Below, in pieces: positions 36,131 through 53,240 of a stretch of 64,000 bases of DNA (the first letter of the stretch is position 1; each line of letters opens with the position of its first letter). The notes beneath the pieces are model-generated. The model had not been told where the DNA came from. It made no database searches and saw nothing but the letters and a program-made list of their open reading frames with translations. Both the position numbers and the translations under genes were made by a program. This stretch comes from Acridotheres tristis (lineage: Eukaryota; Chordata; Aves; Passeriformes; Sturnidae): positions 1,716,501 through 1,780,500 of the forward strand of contig CM072906.1 of assembly GCA_037013685.1 (NCBI GenBank). The letters run 5' to 3'.

Positions 36131-38395
36131 GCAACAAAGCATTTAAGCACCCAACCTTAGACACACAAACACACATCCCCACCCTGAGCCACACGCACAC
36201 AAAGCACAGGCACTGCTGCTGAGCAGCTCCAGGCACAGCACACACACAGGGCTCTGCTCCTGGGGCTCCCCTCCACACACAGCACACATCACTGGAGATG
36301 TCCTGGAGAGGGAACAGCGCTGAGGATTTCAGAGCACACCACCCGAAGATCATCCCTCAATTTGTCTTTGGCTCTGTATAGGTGGGAGGGATGGGAGACA
36401 AAAGAATTGAAAATATCCTGTGCTTGGGGCTGAAAGCATGAGCTGCTGGAACATACACTGCTGCAAGGGTGGAGGCGTGTTTCTTCCTGAAGCAAAGAGC
36501 AACAGACCCGGTGGGAAAGGGACTTCAGGATTTCAGGACTTGGTCCTCACCGTGACCACCTCGCTGTGGCCTCCCCTCAAGCACAAAGTACCCAGCACAG
36601 GGGGAGCACACAGCTACAGAGCACTGGGAGCAGGGGAGCACTCATGAGGAGTGCAGCAGCTTTGATGAGCCTGTTTGAGAGCCCAAGAGAAGACCTTTAC
36701 TGTAGGGAAAAATGGGAAGATTCCCACTCCCTGTTCAGGAACTAGAAAAACACATTCCAGACTGAAAGGTGCCAGCTGCAGCAAGAGGTGATGAGATGCT
36801 GAATCCCCTGCAATGACCATGTGGGAAAAGTTTTTGCTGTTCATCCCTTCACTGAAAGCCTGCAACCAACACCAGAGGCAGCAGGCAAGGCTGAGGTCAG
36901 GTAGATCAGGAATTTAGGAATGTGCTCCAAAGAAATCAGGTGGTTTGATTTTTGATTAGCAAAGAGGTGGCTGAACCCCTGAATACTTGGTTCATTTACC
37001 ATCCAGGTTAGCTGTAACTCTTATGTTTTCCTTAAGTAAATCTCTTGGCTGTTTTGTAAAACACGGCTAAAATGTATTCCAAAGAGGGAGGACTCAATTA
37101 AAAATAAATACATACAGGAAGAGAAGGAAAACAAGTTGACTGAGCTCCAAGCTGAGCAAAAGAGAAAGCACTGCCATCTTGTCTCCAAGCAAGATCCCAA
37201 CAAAATGAATTCTACTGCTGGCAAGATTTTGATGAGATTAAACTGACTACAGCACCCTATATATAAAGGAGGAGCAGCTCTCCAATTTCTCTTTTAGGCC
37301 CCTGGAGCTACCTCTGCCCATAAAGGAAAAAACAAGTTGTCATTCCTAAAAAAAAAACCTATATAGGGGAGAAAGGCAGAGAGCCATGGGTTTATGAAAT
37401 TCAGAGGGGGAGCTGGATCAGGGCACTGCTTGCACTGGAGATTTGAGCAATCATTATCCCTAATCTAGCAGAGGTCAAATTCTCTGCTAATTACGTTCTC
37501 TCACAGAGGGGTGGGTGTGTGCACACATGTGCAGGAGAGGACAAAGAGAGGAGTTGATGGAAATCAGTCTCACTGCATTGCATCTGACAGGAACAGAGGA
37601 TATTCCCCTTCCTACTGTCTGATGCTATTTCAAGCCTCATTATGAGAAAAGTCTCCTGTTTAACATGGTCTTTTCATTGAATTTTCTTCTTTTCATTTTT
37701 GCCCACCTCTCACAAATGCTGCAAATTACCTGCTTGGATCTCATTAGCCTGGAAAGGAGTCTTCCCTTGTAAACACGCTTTGCATCACTCTGCATTACCC
37801 AAGGACTGCAGGTACATTTACAATACAGAGTTGAAAGATAGCTGACAGGAGAGGGAAGGGAGCCACTGACAAGTCAGTTTGCAACTGGATGTTCATTATC
37901 CCCTCCCCTCATTCTGCATCTGTCACTAAGCTCTCACTAAGCATCTGCACTAAGCCCTGTGAACGTTCCCGTTTCAGCAGCCTGCTCAAACTGGGATGGG
38001 AAAAGGGATCATCCACCTGGGAACATGCACCTCAGGCACTATCTGCATTTCCACCCAGGAGCCATGCTTAGTCTTACAGTGTTGCCAGGTGACAATCGTG
38101 GAGATTCATTGTATTTCATGGCAAAAATTTGCTTTCTGACCTCAGGTTCATCTGCCTGCAATGTTTTATATTTTTTGTTTGATCTTCTGTTGTGTACACA
38201 ACTTTTTGCATACTTTTTTTTCCTGAGAAAAGAGTTGTAAAAACAGAAGCAAAGCTTCAGAGAAAACTTACTCTGCTGTCTGTAACTTTTTCTGGATAGT
38301 AAATAGTGAGTATCCTTAGACATCTGACTTCTTCAAAAACTATTATTTAAAATAACCATTTGGGAGGTCCTGTCATTTCAGCACATGGGGTGTCT
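36131..38395. other. Intronic sequence, no gene seen
   Basis: This is unique sequence between the two AUTS2 exons. It has a short CA-rich patch at 36160-36290 and no recognisable transposon or RNA gene. Confidence 0.55.
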
Positions 38396-38613
38396 GGGGG
38401 AGTGGAAATGGGATGGGAGAGCTCTGAACTGACTTTGGGAGGGAAGCAGTGAGATGTACAGCTCTGAAATGACTCTGGGAGAGGGACAATGGGATGGAGA
38501 ACTCTGAAATGCCTCTGGGAGAAGAGAAATGGGATGGAGAGCTCTGAATTTACTTTGGGAGAGCAGAAATGGGATGGAGAGCTCTGAAATGACTTTGGGA
38601 GAGGGGAATGGGA
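38396..38613. repeat. 40-bp-period minisatellite, five copies
   Basis: The anchor CTCTGAA recurs at exactly 40-bp steps (the unit word beginning at 38421, 38461, 38501, 38541 and 38581). Each unit reads roughly GCTCTGAAATGACTTTGGGA, then GAGGGGAAATGGGATGGAGA. Copies differ by a few substitutions and a 1-nt deletion at the end of the last one. The array lies in the intron between the two AUTS2 exons. Confidence 0.93.
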
Positions 38614-40556
38614 ACTACTGCTCTGCATTGAAGGAGACTGGGAAGGGCCACCACAGACCCAGGCACAGTGAGAGCTGTCTCATGCCTGTTTTTCAATTTT
38701 TTTTTTTTTTATTTATCTCAGCTGAGCTGATAATGCCAGACCAGAGAGACATGCTTGTATTGCAATGAACTATCAAAGCATAAATGAAGTTTCCTTATTA
38801 AGCAAAACATAAATTATGTATAACACTTTAAAATATACATCTCCACATACATTTACATAACATTTCTTGTGAGCAACCCATGAATCCCTCTACCCTCTCT
38901 TGGGTGCACTAGGGAAGTTGTATTTGCTCTCTACTTCCTTTTAATTTGCCACAGTGCCAAGACAAAAGAAAAGTATTGTAAAAACATCAGAGAAAAACTG
39001 GATTTGATGGGTGGAAGGTGAACCAGGACTCTGCCCTCACTGCCAGCTCTGGCAGTGCAATGCTGTGAGCTGCTGAGAAACCCAATAAACCCCAGAGCTC
39101 TCCACTCAGTAGACTGCAAGGGAATGACAAAGCTAAGTTAAAGCCATGTTTGTAAGGAGCTGTGAATTTTTTTGCTGGAAGGTGCTGTGTAATTGTGAAG
39201 TTGGTGCAGTGACTTCCCAGCTGCCTCAGGGCTCAGACAGGGGAGGATGATGATGGTAACAGGCTGACATCCAGCTGCCATCCACTGCTACCTGCACAGA
39301 GCATTTCCTTACCACCTCCTCTGCTTTCACCCTCCTCTTCCAGAGACATCCTACAGCCCTGAGACTGACCTCAGCTGACAGCTATGAAGGGCAAGCTCTG
39401 AAGTGTTTAGCTGGGTGTAACCCATAAAGGCTGGCTCTGGGGAAGAAATGGACCTCTAAAATAATGTGACAAAGGGATATGGAGAGAGAGTGCTACAGAT
39501 TTCACACTTCCACAGGAAAAAAAAAAATCAGGCATCTGTTCCAGTGATATGCACAATTCAGCAAAAATTGCTAGCTGTGTGCCTTCAGGCTTAAATTTGC
39601 ACAAGGAAATATATCCTTTAAAAAGGTATTTCTTTTAATGCCTGCTCAGTTCAGTTTTACTGAATTGGCCTATAGAGGACACCATCTGGTATCTGTCATC
39701 CAAATCTACACAGACATGCTATCAACAAAATCCCCATTTCCAAAATGTGGGTTAGTTAAAAGTTGGGCCAGATTGCTGGCTGGTACAAATTGGGCTGACT
39801 GATGTAGCTATCCATGCTTTTACCAGCAAAGGATCTGACCTACAAAATCTCCAATTTAGATACTCTTTTGGGACAGGACTTTCTTTATATTCTGTGTTGT
39901 AAAGCATGTGGCACAGAGGACACAGAGCCATGAATAAAACACTCAAGGATTGTGATGGTACACATAATAAATAGTAATCTAATTGCAGCAACAGAAAGAT
40001 TGCTGTAGTCATTGCTCTGTCAGAACAACTCATGCATGTCAGTGGGTGAATGACCAGCATTCTCCCATGGAGAAAAACACTCCCACAGGGCTGCCATCTA
40101 AGGCCCTTCCACAGCACTTTAGGTAGAGCAATAAAGGCAGAGCTTATGCTATTGTTGGCCATGTTATATCAATTCATTATATATAACTGAGTCTCTCTAG
40201 ACACTCAAATACTTCTCGTAAAGACAGTATGTAGCCCAAAGAAATACATTCTTTTCCTCCACCACTTGGGGTAAAAGGAGGCCATCTCACTTCTCAACTA
40301 TGCAGAACATTTTAACTTCTTTAAATGGCCTTCAGCTGTTTCCAAAGATCGGGGTGTTTGCACACAGAAAGACATTGTATCAAACTTTAAGAACTTTACT
40401 AAACCAGGGAGGAGACCAAAATTACCTCTTCCCCTCCTGAACCCCCAAAGGGAAGGAGACTTTAGGCACAAACCATCCCAGAAAGGAGCCCTGCTATGGC
40501 TCAGAGCTCGGGGGGAGCTCCAGCAGGGTCCCCCAGTTTCCCAGCTCAGGAGCTGC
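38614..40556. other. Intronic sequence up to the 102-nt exon donor, no gene seen
   Basis: This is unique sequence with a T14 run near 38697-38710 and an A9 run near 39520. The last 60 nt before the exon donor are GC-rich, and the open frame continues past the donor for some codons with no conserved residues. Translation there is not expected. Confidence 0.55.
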
Positions 40557-40562
40557 ACTTAC

Positions 40563-40664
40563 ATCGCTGAGCCTTTCCCGGGAGCTGCTCCGCTGGAAGC
40601 CCTTGGACTCGCCGCTGGCACTCTCACTGTCACTGTCCCGGCAGCTGTGCTGGCCTGCCTTGAG
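40563..40664 (-). CDS. AUTS2: AUTS2 internal coding exon (probably exon 3), 34 codons
   Basis: Read on the minus strand, a pyrimidine-rich tract ending CTGCTGCAG precedes a 102-nt open exon, and a perfect GTAAGT donor (40557-40562) follows it. The exon starts and ends in phase 0. The translation runs LKAGQHSC, then [14 protein letters not shown], then [12 protein letters not shown]. This matches my recollection of AUTS2 about residues 175-208, with three apparent differences from human: Pro to Ala, Asn to His and His to Gln. AUTS2 is a nuclear protein of non-canonical Polycomb PRC1 complexes that recruits CK2 and p300 and favours neuronal gene activation. It also has a reported cytoplasmic role in Rac1 signalling. 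The DSDSES stretch is a low-complexity acidic serine cluster that looks like CK2-type phosphorylation sites. No folded domain is visible. The paralogue FBRSL1 is the main alternative, but the neighbouring exon agrees better with AUTS2. Exon number is inferred from remembered lengths. Confidence 0.88.
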
Positions 40665-40691
40665 CTGCAGCAGAGAGGAAACACAAAGAGA
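40665..40691 (-). promoter_or_regulatory. 3' splice site of the 102-nt AUTS2 exon
   Basis: The minus-strand intron end reads CTCTTTGTGTTTCCTCTCTG then CTGCAG, a good polypyrimidine tract. Because the end is CTGCTGCAG there is a second possible AG-containing triplet just upstream. The CAG abutting CTC keeps the reading frame and the remembered protein sequence. Confidence 0.7.
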
Positions 40692-40780
40692 GCAAGAGTT
40701 GAGCCTGGTCCGGGTGAGTGTCCTTGTCCCACTCGCCTTTAAACCCTCCCAGGCTCCAGCAGCACCGTGTCCCTGTGCCA

Positions 40781-41295
40781 GGACACAGCCCCAGGGACAC
40801 ATGGACACCATGGACACAGCCCCAGGGACACCATGGACACCATGGACACAGCCCCAGGGACACACAGACACCATGGACACAGCCCCAGGGACACACAGAC
40901 ACAGCCCCAGGGACACACAGACACCATGGACACAGCCCCAGGGACACACAGACACCATGGACACAGCCCCAGGGACACACAGACACAGCCCCAGGGACAC
41001 ACAGACACCATGGACACAGCCCCAGGGACACCATGGACACCATGGACACAGCCCCAGGGACACCATGGACACAGCCCCAGGGACACCATGGACACCATGG
41101 ACACAGCCCCAGGGACACACAGACACAGCCCCAGGGACACCACGGACACCATGGACACAGCCCCAGGGACACACAGACACAGCCCAAGGGACACCATGGA
41201 CACAGCCCCAGGGACACCATGGACACAGCCCCGGGGACACACAGACACAGCCCCAGGGACACACAGACACAGCCCCAGGGACACACAGACACAGT
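40781..41295. repeat. GACAC-rich minisatellite near the exon 3 acceptor
   Basis: About 515 bp are built from AGCCCCAGGGACACACAGACAC-like 22-bp units, 23-bp units carrying CCATGGACAC instead, and 31-bp units combining both. It is open in all six frames because the units lack stops. On the AUTS2 transcript strand each unit contains CCCTGGGGCTGTGTC, so GGGG and CCC runs recur. The array begins 116 bp upstream of the 102-nt exon. Confidence 0.96.
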
Positions 41296-43974
41296 CCTGG
41301 CCACCACAGCCTGGTGGGAGCTCCTCGTGCTGCAGCAGGAGGAGGCAACACTCGTGTCCCAAGGAAATCACAGCTTGAGACCTTCATGTGAAACTTTCAG
41401 ATTTCTCAAGGTATTTGTGCCATGGATGAAGCTTTCAGAATTTCCACCACAATGCAGCATTCACAGCATCAGTTCCTCCCTCATTACAGCATAAGAGCAT
41501 TGAGGACCTGAGATCAATGGGAGCCTCCCCAGGGGAAGAAGAGCTCACCACTCCAGAGCAGCCTTTCTTTTGCTGGGCTAGCCCCAGACCACACTGCCTG
41601 GTACTCCAAACAATTCTCAACCAGCAAACCTCAATGTTCATAAAGCAACAGGATCTACTTAATAGGTATCAAACTGCTTTTGTTTTTCAATCAGCTTTAA
41701 TGAACTTTACTGGCATTGTAATAAATAAAAAGTACCAAAATATCCCCTACTAAACTATATTTTCACCACAATTGAGAACACATCTGCTTTCTCTTACAAT
41801 CTGGACTGTTCAGGTCACCACACTACACAGCAGTGTACTGAGAGAAACATTCACCACAGACACCCATTGCATTTGTCCATGAGCACATACAGACCCAGGC
41901 AGCAAGAGGAAGATGTGATCCTCATCTACTGCAATGCTGAAAATGCATCTCGTTGTTTTGAAGTCTCCTTTCCTATATTTTCCTTGAATGTACTAAAATT
42001 TTCATTTAGCCTTGCAGATGCTTTGTTTGAACTAACTCTGGAGGTTAATACTGGCAAGAAGTCTCCTTCAGAAATTTGGACTTAAAATCACACATGTAAA
42101 TTCTGGAAGCAGAGGTAAATGCAGAGAAAATACTTGGTGAGGTACTTAATGAAATATTTTACGGGAGACCTACTACACTTATCAATACCCATATAACAAA
42201 CACCAAACAACTCCTGCTAACTTATTCTAATTGTTACTATGATGATGGTAAGCTCCATTCAGACTGTACTGGAGCAGGTATTCATTCATCTCCATGCCAA
42301 GCCTGGATACCAAATTCCTCCTCCAAGACTCTCCATCACCTTTTTTTTGCCTCTCTCTCTTCTCTCTCTAATTTATTTCCAGTTGTCTCAGAAACAAGCA
42401 CACACAAAAATTCATACAAATGCACTTTTACAGGTGCACACAAAAAACCCCAGCACTTCTGCTGATGTTTTCCCACCTGCACACTCTGTTCACCCCCAGC
42501 CACAGCTGCTCCCTCCCAGGGTCACTGAAGGAGCACAAAAAGCATCCTCACCCTCAGGTCACCTTCTCCCTACCACTGCCAGAGCAAACTGCATCTGCAA
42601 GTTTGGTAATTCCTGTGCCACTTCTCCCTAATCCCTTACTCCTCTCATTAGTAAAGGGAAGCTTTGGGTGCTCTCTGTCAGTCAAATCAAAGTAAGGACA
42701 TAAAAACTTAAAGTTCCAACACACAACTGAGTTGCAGTGCTTGAGCACAACTGCAAAAAATGGCACAGGCGTAGTCTCAGCTCAAAGAAAACGTAGCAGA
42801 AGGACCAGAGCTATTTGTCAGACACTTACAATTCAATAAATAAACTAAACCTTCCACAGCTCAGCCAGAACATTTCCAGTAAAATGATTTTTATTTCCAA
42901 TGGAACAGTTTATCGGTGAGATCTAAGAGATGTTGGGAGCAGTTCTTGGAGGCAGAGGGGAGGATAATGAATTCAAGAAGTCTTACACTTCATATATAAC
43001 TCACTGATCTTATCTAGGACCTCTGTGTCCTGTAATTTTATGGCCCCAAGTTTAAAATTTAACCACCCAAAGGAAAATGGATCAAGTTTCCCTGACTTGG
43101 TCTTTTGTCAACATCCACCCAATGATGGAAAAGCTCTTATTGCAAGTGGGGTGTTAAGAAGTTTTTTTCCAATCTCAGATTTTATTTCTAGAACCTAATT
43201 TTAGTTTGCACACAATCTTCACACATTAGTTATTTGCTAACCAATCATAACAGTCCAGTTTTATAATTCTTCTACATCACAAATTCAAGCTATTTAAAGA
43301 GAAGAGAAGAAAAACTCAGCAGGTGTCATTTTTCTAGACACAATTTACAAGGAGTAAGAGAACATGATGAAGGTATCTGAGCCTGAAACTCTGTAGAAAA
43401 AAAAGTGAACTGCATGGACTAGACAGCAAGCTAAGAAATAAGTCCAAGTTAAGATTTATAAGCTTTCCATATTTTCCTTTCTTTTTTTCCAAGTTGAGTT
43501 ACTCCATGTGCCAAACTGTTGAGGGTTTACATTTTATTCCAGAACCCATCAATCTGTGTTAAATTAAAAAAGTAAAGCATGGAAATGTGCTCGTTGCCTT
43601 CTCTTAAGAACCTAAAGTTACACTCAAGCACACATGAGAACACTTCATGTGGACAGGCCATGGGTCATTTCATTTCTATCAATTTGTGCTGACTCAAATC
43701 CTTAAAACAATGCTGAAATAACACAGTGCTGCTAAAAAGGTCCACAGATAACAGACTGGATCTTTAGTTACACTGTGTGCATCTGGTGCTTCACCCTGGG
43801 GCACACAGGAACCCTAAAATCAGTTTCCCCATGGAAATGCAACTTTCCTTGGAAAAAATTTGAAGTGCAATGTTGACAACTCTTGTTCCTCTATGGCTCC
43901 TGGCAGGGTTCCCCATGCAAACAGCAACAGCAGCATGAAAATCCCATTATGGCTCCTGGGAAGTGGCAATGACA
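41296..43974. other. Intronic sequence, no gene seen
   Basis: This is unique, mostly AT-rich sequence. I recognise no exon, RNA gene or transposon. Confidence 0.55.
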
Positions 43975-44220
43975 CTGAGGGGACAGCTGGAGCTGGGCCA
44001 GGGCAGGGTCAGGCTGGATTTTAGGGAAAGGTTCTTCCCCCAGAGGGTGCTGGCACTGCCCAGGCTCCCCAGGGAATGGGCACGGCCCCGAGGCTGCCAG
44101 AGCTGCAGGAGCTGCCAGGGATGCCCAGGGTGGGATTGTTGGGGGGTCTGTGCAGGGCCAGGGGCTGGGCTGGGTGATTCCTGGGGGTCCCTTCCCACTC
44201 AGGATGTTCTGTGATTCTAC
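43975..44220 (+). mobile_element. CR1 LINE, 5'-truncated 3' end
   Basis: The segment carries the hallmark order of a CR1 3' end. It starts with CTGGGCCAGGGCAGGGTCAGG and continues GGAAAGGTTCTTCCCCCAGA, then a stretch with GGCTCCCCAGGGAA. GGGATTGTTGGGG, GGTCTGTGCAGGGCCAGG, GGGGGTCCCTTCCCACTCAG and the terminal GATGTTCTGTGATTCTAC follow. CR1 is the dominant bird retroposon and does not end in poly(A). Only the final 250 bp is present, as is normal for truncated copies. No reverse transcriptase coding remains. Confidence 0.93.
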
Positions 44221-49132
<4,912 letters not shown>

Positions 49133-49634
49133 ACATCCATCCACATTCCCATCCCTCCATCATCCATCCATCCATCCATCATCCATCCATCCATCATCCA
49201 TCATCCATCATCCATCATCCATCCATCCATCTATCCATCATCCATCCATCATCCATCCATCCATCATCCATCATCCATCATCCATCATCCATCATCCATC
49301 CATCCATCCATCCATCCATCCATCCATCCATCATCCATCATCCATCCATCATCCATCCATCCATCCACCCATCCATCCATCATCCATCCATCATCCATCC
49401 ATCCATCCATCCATCCATCCATCCATCCATCCATCCATCATCCATCCATCCATCATCCATCCATCCATCATCCATCCATCATCCATCCATCCATCCATCA
49501 TCCATCCATCCATCATCCATCCATCCATCCATCCATCCATCCATCCATCCATCCATCATCCATCCATCCATCCATCCATCATCCATCCATCATCCATCAT
49601 CCATCCATCCATCCATCCATCCATCCATCCATCC
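49133..49634. repeat. Second CCAT/CCATCAT array
   Basis: After a short degenerate lead (CCATCCACATTCCCATCCCT) come about 475 bp of CCAT and CCATCAT units ending CCATCCGTGGATGG. Motif mix and orientation are the same as in the array at 1-617. Its open frames are artefacts of stop-free repetition. Confidence 0.97.
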
Positions 49635-50609
49635 GTGGATGGTCCTCAAACCAGATTTTAGGTGTAGTGGGGAGAGTTACGAACTCTTTTTACAGTGCCT
49701 GTCCCCCCTTTCCCCAGAAGTACCCAACAAGGAGGAGCAGTGCACATGCCTTGGCTGGCACACTTTGCAGCAGGGACTGCTTTTTGTGGTCCCATTTAGC
49801 CTTGCTCATTTCGAGAATGGAGAACCAAGCTGGCAGTTTTACCCCAACACTCTGTGCCTGTTTCAGAGCATGTGGCAATGATGAGTTTCCAGATCCTTGC
49901 TAGACCATTATCAGCTCTGGTTTTGGTGGTGACAGGCACAGGGGACTGAGGGACTCTGTCCCAGCCTCAGCCCTGGATCTGCAAGGAGCTCCTGTTTCTC
50001 TCATACAGGAAAGGTCAGGTCAGGTAGCAAAGTGAAGGCAAACACCACTTTTAACCTGAATCTTTGGAAGGAGAGAGAACAGAAATATCCCACTGAGCCC
50101 AGTGTCTGATATCAGTGTCTGATATCCAACTTTCTAAGGAAGGCCTCTTGTTGCCTTTGAAATAAAGAATACTTAAGTAAGAATATCAGCTCAATTACAT
50201 GATGGAACAAAGAGCAAATAGGCCAGGTTGAAAAACTCTTAACAGCACTGCAGCTCTGGAACTGTCCACAAATCCAGCTAAGCCTCCACCTGCTTTAATG
50301 AGGGGACACATCACCCTAAGGTAGCTCCTGTAGAGTTCCACTTGTTTCAAGCCCACAGGATGATTGCTGCTCAAGTGCAAAGGAGATTCAAGAGGGGATG
50401 AGACCTTTTGGAATATCTAGAGGTGAAGCAGCCTGAGAAAGAGCAGTGACTGTACTCACTGGCTTGAATGCAGTCACGGTGACCACCATCCTTTCCTTCC
50501 TCAATGCAGACCACTAATGTGACACCCAGTTAACATCACAGAAGTAAATAAATGCCTTGAAGGAGGAAGTATCAGTATTCATGGATGGACCCCGAGATGC
50601 TTACCACTG

Positions 50610-50790
50610 CTAACATAAAGGAGCCTGTCATTTCATCATTCGGTATAAGCCCAGAATAAATATTTAATAATTTGGTTGCATAAATAATGATTTGAAGGTT
50701 GAGCTATTGGCTTAAAACTATAATACTATTTTAAGCCATTTAACTGCCCAGCTAGATAAATTATTCAAGAGTTAAAAGTCATCCTGTGGT
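50610..50790. promoter_or_regulatory. Candidate conserved non-coding element (motif-based guess)
   Basis: This AT-rich unique block contains GAATAAATATTTAATAATTTG, GCATAAATAATGATTTG and AGATAAATTATTCAAG. Homeodomain and POU-like cores are dense and there is no simple repeat. Weak evidence. Confidence 0.22.
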
Positions 50791-53029
50791 CTCTGTACAA
50801 GGAGAAAACTAGGAAGTTGTAACAATAATGACAAAAGCAGGGCAAGATCAATCAAACCACATGATCACTAACACAAACAAGCAGCAATTAAGCAGCAATC
50901 AGGACCAATCTGACTGGGGTTGATGTCCTTTTATGCCAATACTCTCAGCCCAAAGAGCAAAACTTAATAATGTTTTGCAATTTATCAAGGGAGCCATAAC
51001 TCTGCTCTCAGTGACTTGGCCAAGAGGCTATTATGATAGTATTTCTCTATAATTTAATAATGTGAAAGAAGGCAGGGGGGAGAGGGAGTAAAAGCATTTT
51101 GACATATAACTCACATCTATACATATTGTATTTTCCTCTTGCTTGAATGATAGAAGCAGAAGTCACAACAATATACCTCAGTACCAATTTGTTAGCAAGA
51201 AAGGGAAGCTGAAGTATCTGGCAAAGAAAATCTATTTGAAGCAGCACAGAAGGGAAGGGAATAAAGCATCTGAATTCATTAGCAGCTGTCATTGATGTGG
51301 AGATGAGTTCAGTCATCACAAATAACTCACGAGAAAAACAAAGGGAGGAACTATTGTCGAAGTTGTTGAAATCTGGATTAGTTCTGATAGATGGCAAGGT
51401 GCCACGGGGGGGGACACTTGTGGTGCAGCCCCACCCTGTCAGAGGGAAACTCTGAACAGAGTCAGCATCCCAGCATTTTGAGAGAAGCTCTGAACACACC
51501 CAGCTATCCCAGCGTTTCGGATTTTCATTTTTGTTTTTGCACACCTCCCTTCATCCCTCATCCTAAGCAATAATGTAAAATATATTCCAGCACCGTGCCT
51601 TCACCTTGGGCTACTTTTGCCAATTGAAATAATGACTCTGCCTGTTTGTAAATGTAAAAAAAAAAAAAAAATAAATCAATCTTGTAGTCTGTCCCCTGCC
51701 AACAGTGACCAAAGGTGATTTAATGCTTGATAGATCTGATGAGCTGGTTGACTCAGTCCAAATCCAAAACCATCTTCATTTCCAGAAAATCATTCTGCCA
51801 GCCAGTGTTACTGGTCCCTGTGTTGGCAGCCTCAGCAGAGGGTGAGGATGAGACCCAATGCCCACCAGAATCCCAGGGGACAACTGCAGCATTGCCACCC
51901 ACTTCAAGGGATGCAGAAGCCATTTAGAGAACTGGGTGTCCACCACAAACAGTTCATAGACTGTTTCTGTACCTTATACTGATAAAAACTCCTAATTTAA
52001 CTTCGCTTTTCTATGCTTTAAAATTGTACTAAACTTACCCATCTTGAAAATACAGTCATATATTAGATAAGTGGAGCTTTATTATTGTTTCAAGATAAGT
52101 GCAAAAAATCTATAATAGAGGACTACTATCAAATTACAGTTACTTGAATTAATCCTCATCCTGGCATTCAATAATTTGTAAAGTGCTTATTCAGAAAAAG
52201 GTCAAAAATCACTTGGAAAGATATGTTAATGGCTCTCTAAGTAATGTTTAGACTTGCTGAATAAATTTTCACACTTAAGTCACATATAACAAGCATTACA
52301 AAATGTATTATAAATCGTGCTCTTCACACTGGAGAGCTGTGTGTACATACATGTTACAGCCTCCCCAGCACACAGCACTTCAGCACTTAGTTAAATTCAC
52401 CTCGGCTGAGAAAAAATGTGAGTTATCTCTGCTGTTATGCCAGAAATAGATTCAATGTATGCTCTCATAAAGAGGTATATTTACCTGAGTCAGGGCCTTC
52501 AGGAGTCCATCATTGTTCATTTACATGATAAAAAAACCCATCAGAAATGGTAACCCAAATAACTGTCAACCCCAAATTTCCCCACAACTCAGTCCTAAAA
52601 AAAAAAAATAAATAAAAAATTAGAAACAAAATAGTTGTAAATAATTGGAAACGGGGGAAGACAAAACCCTGTGCCGATGGATCAACATGGAACCCCTTCC
52701 ATGCCTTGAAATATTTGGGCTTTAAAATGACCCACAAGACTTAAAAACTGAGTATCAGCATGTGAGAAAGCACCATATTAGAGTTTAAATCAAGCATTAT
52801 ACAGGCTCAGCAAGCATCGGCACGCTCCTTCCACGCACTAAAAAACGTCAACTCCTCCTTGGTGAATAATAATTTGTGAAATAAAGCAGGCATGCAAAAT
52901 ATGGGTGGCAGGCAGCAAATGCTGAGATTTGGGGCACCAAGGTGTTTTAAAATTGTTTTTCACTTTAGCATCCAGCATCCATTGAAATCTCAACAGATCA
53001 AAGTTTTGCAGACAAGGAAAAAAAAGCCT

Positions 53030-53240
53030 ACAAAATTAATAACTATTTAAGTATTCTGTTTCATCATGATAACAAACAGATGGTTTTAATATTCTAGAGG
53101 CTAATTTCTGAACAATTAAAAACACAGCAAGACATTAACATCTAATGAAACATTTTAACTACCAGTATATGCATCTGCCATTAATTTCCACACAGTAAGG
53201 TCTTGGTTCTCTTCAATCTGTTCTTTATTAAGGAAAGTTT
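53030..53240. promoter_or_regulatory. Candidate conserved non-coding element (motif-based guess)
   Basis: This AT-rich block carries ATCATGATAACAAACAGATG, GAGGCTAATTTC, GAACAATTAAAAAC and TATATGCATCTGCCATTAATT (octamer-like TATGCAT next to an E-box-like CATCTG). The call rests on texture and motif density only. Confidence 0.25.

Noticed and set aside
40494..40562. Continuation of the exon 3 frame past the donor ([14 protein letters not shown]...)
   Set aside because: A perfect GTAAGT follows the GAT codon, and the next residues do not match AUTS2, whereas the microexon at 32682-32717 does.
40665..41391. Long frames in all directions across the GACAC array, including one joined to exon 3
   Set aside because: They arise from a stop-free minisatellite. 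Only the 102-nt exon between good splice sites matches a known protein.
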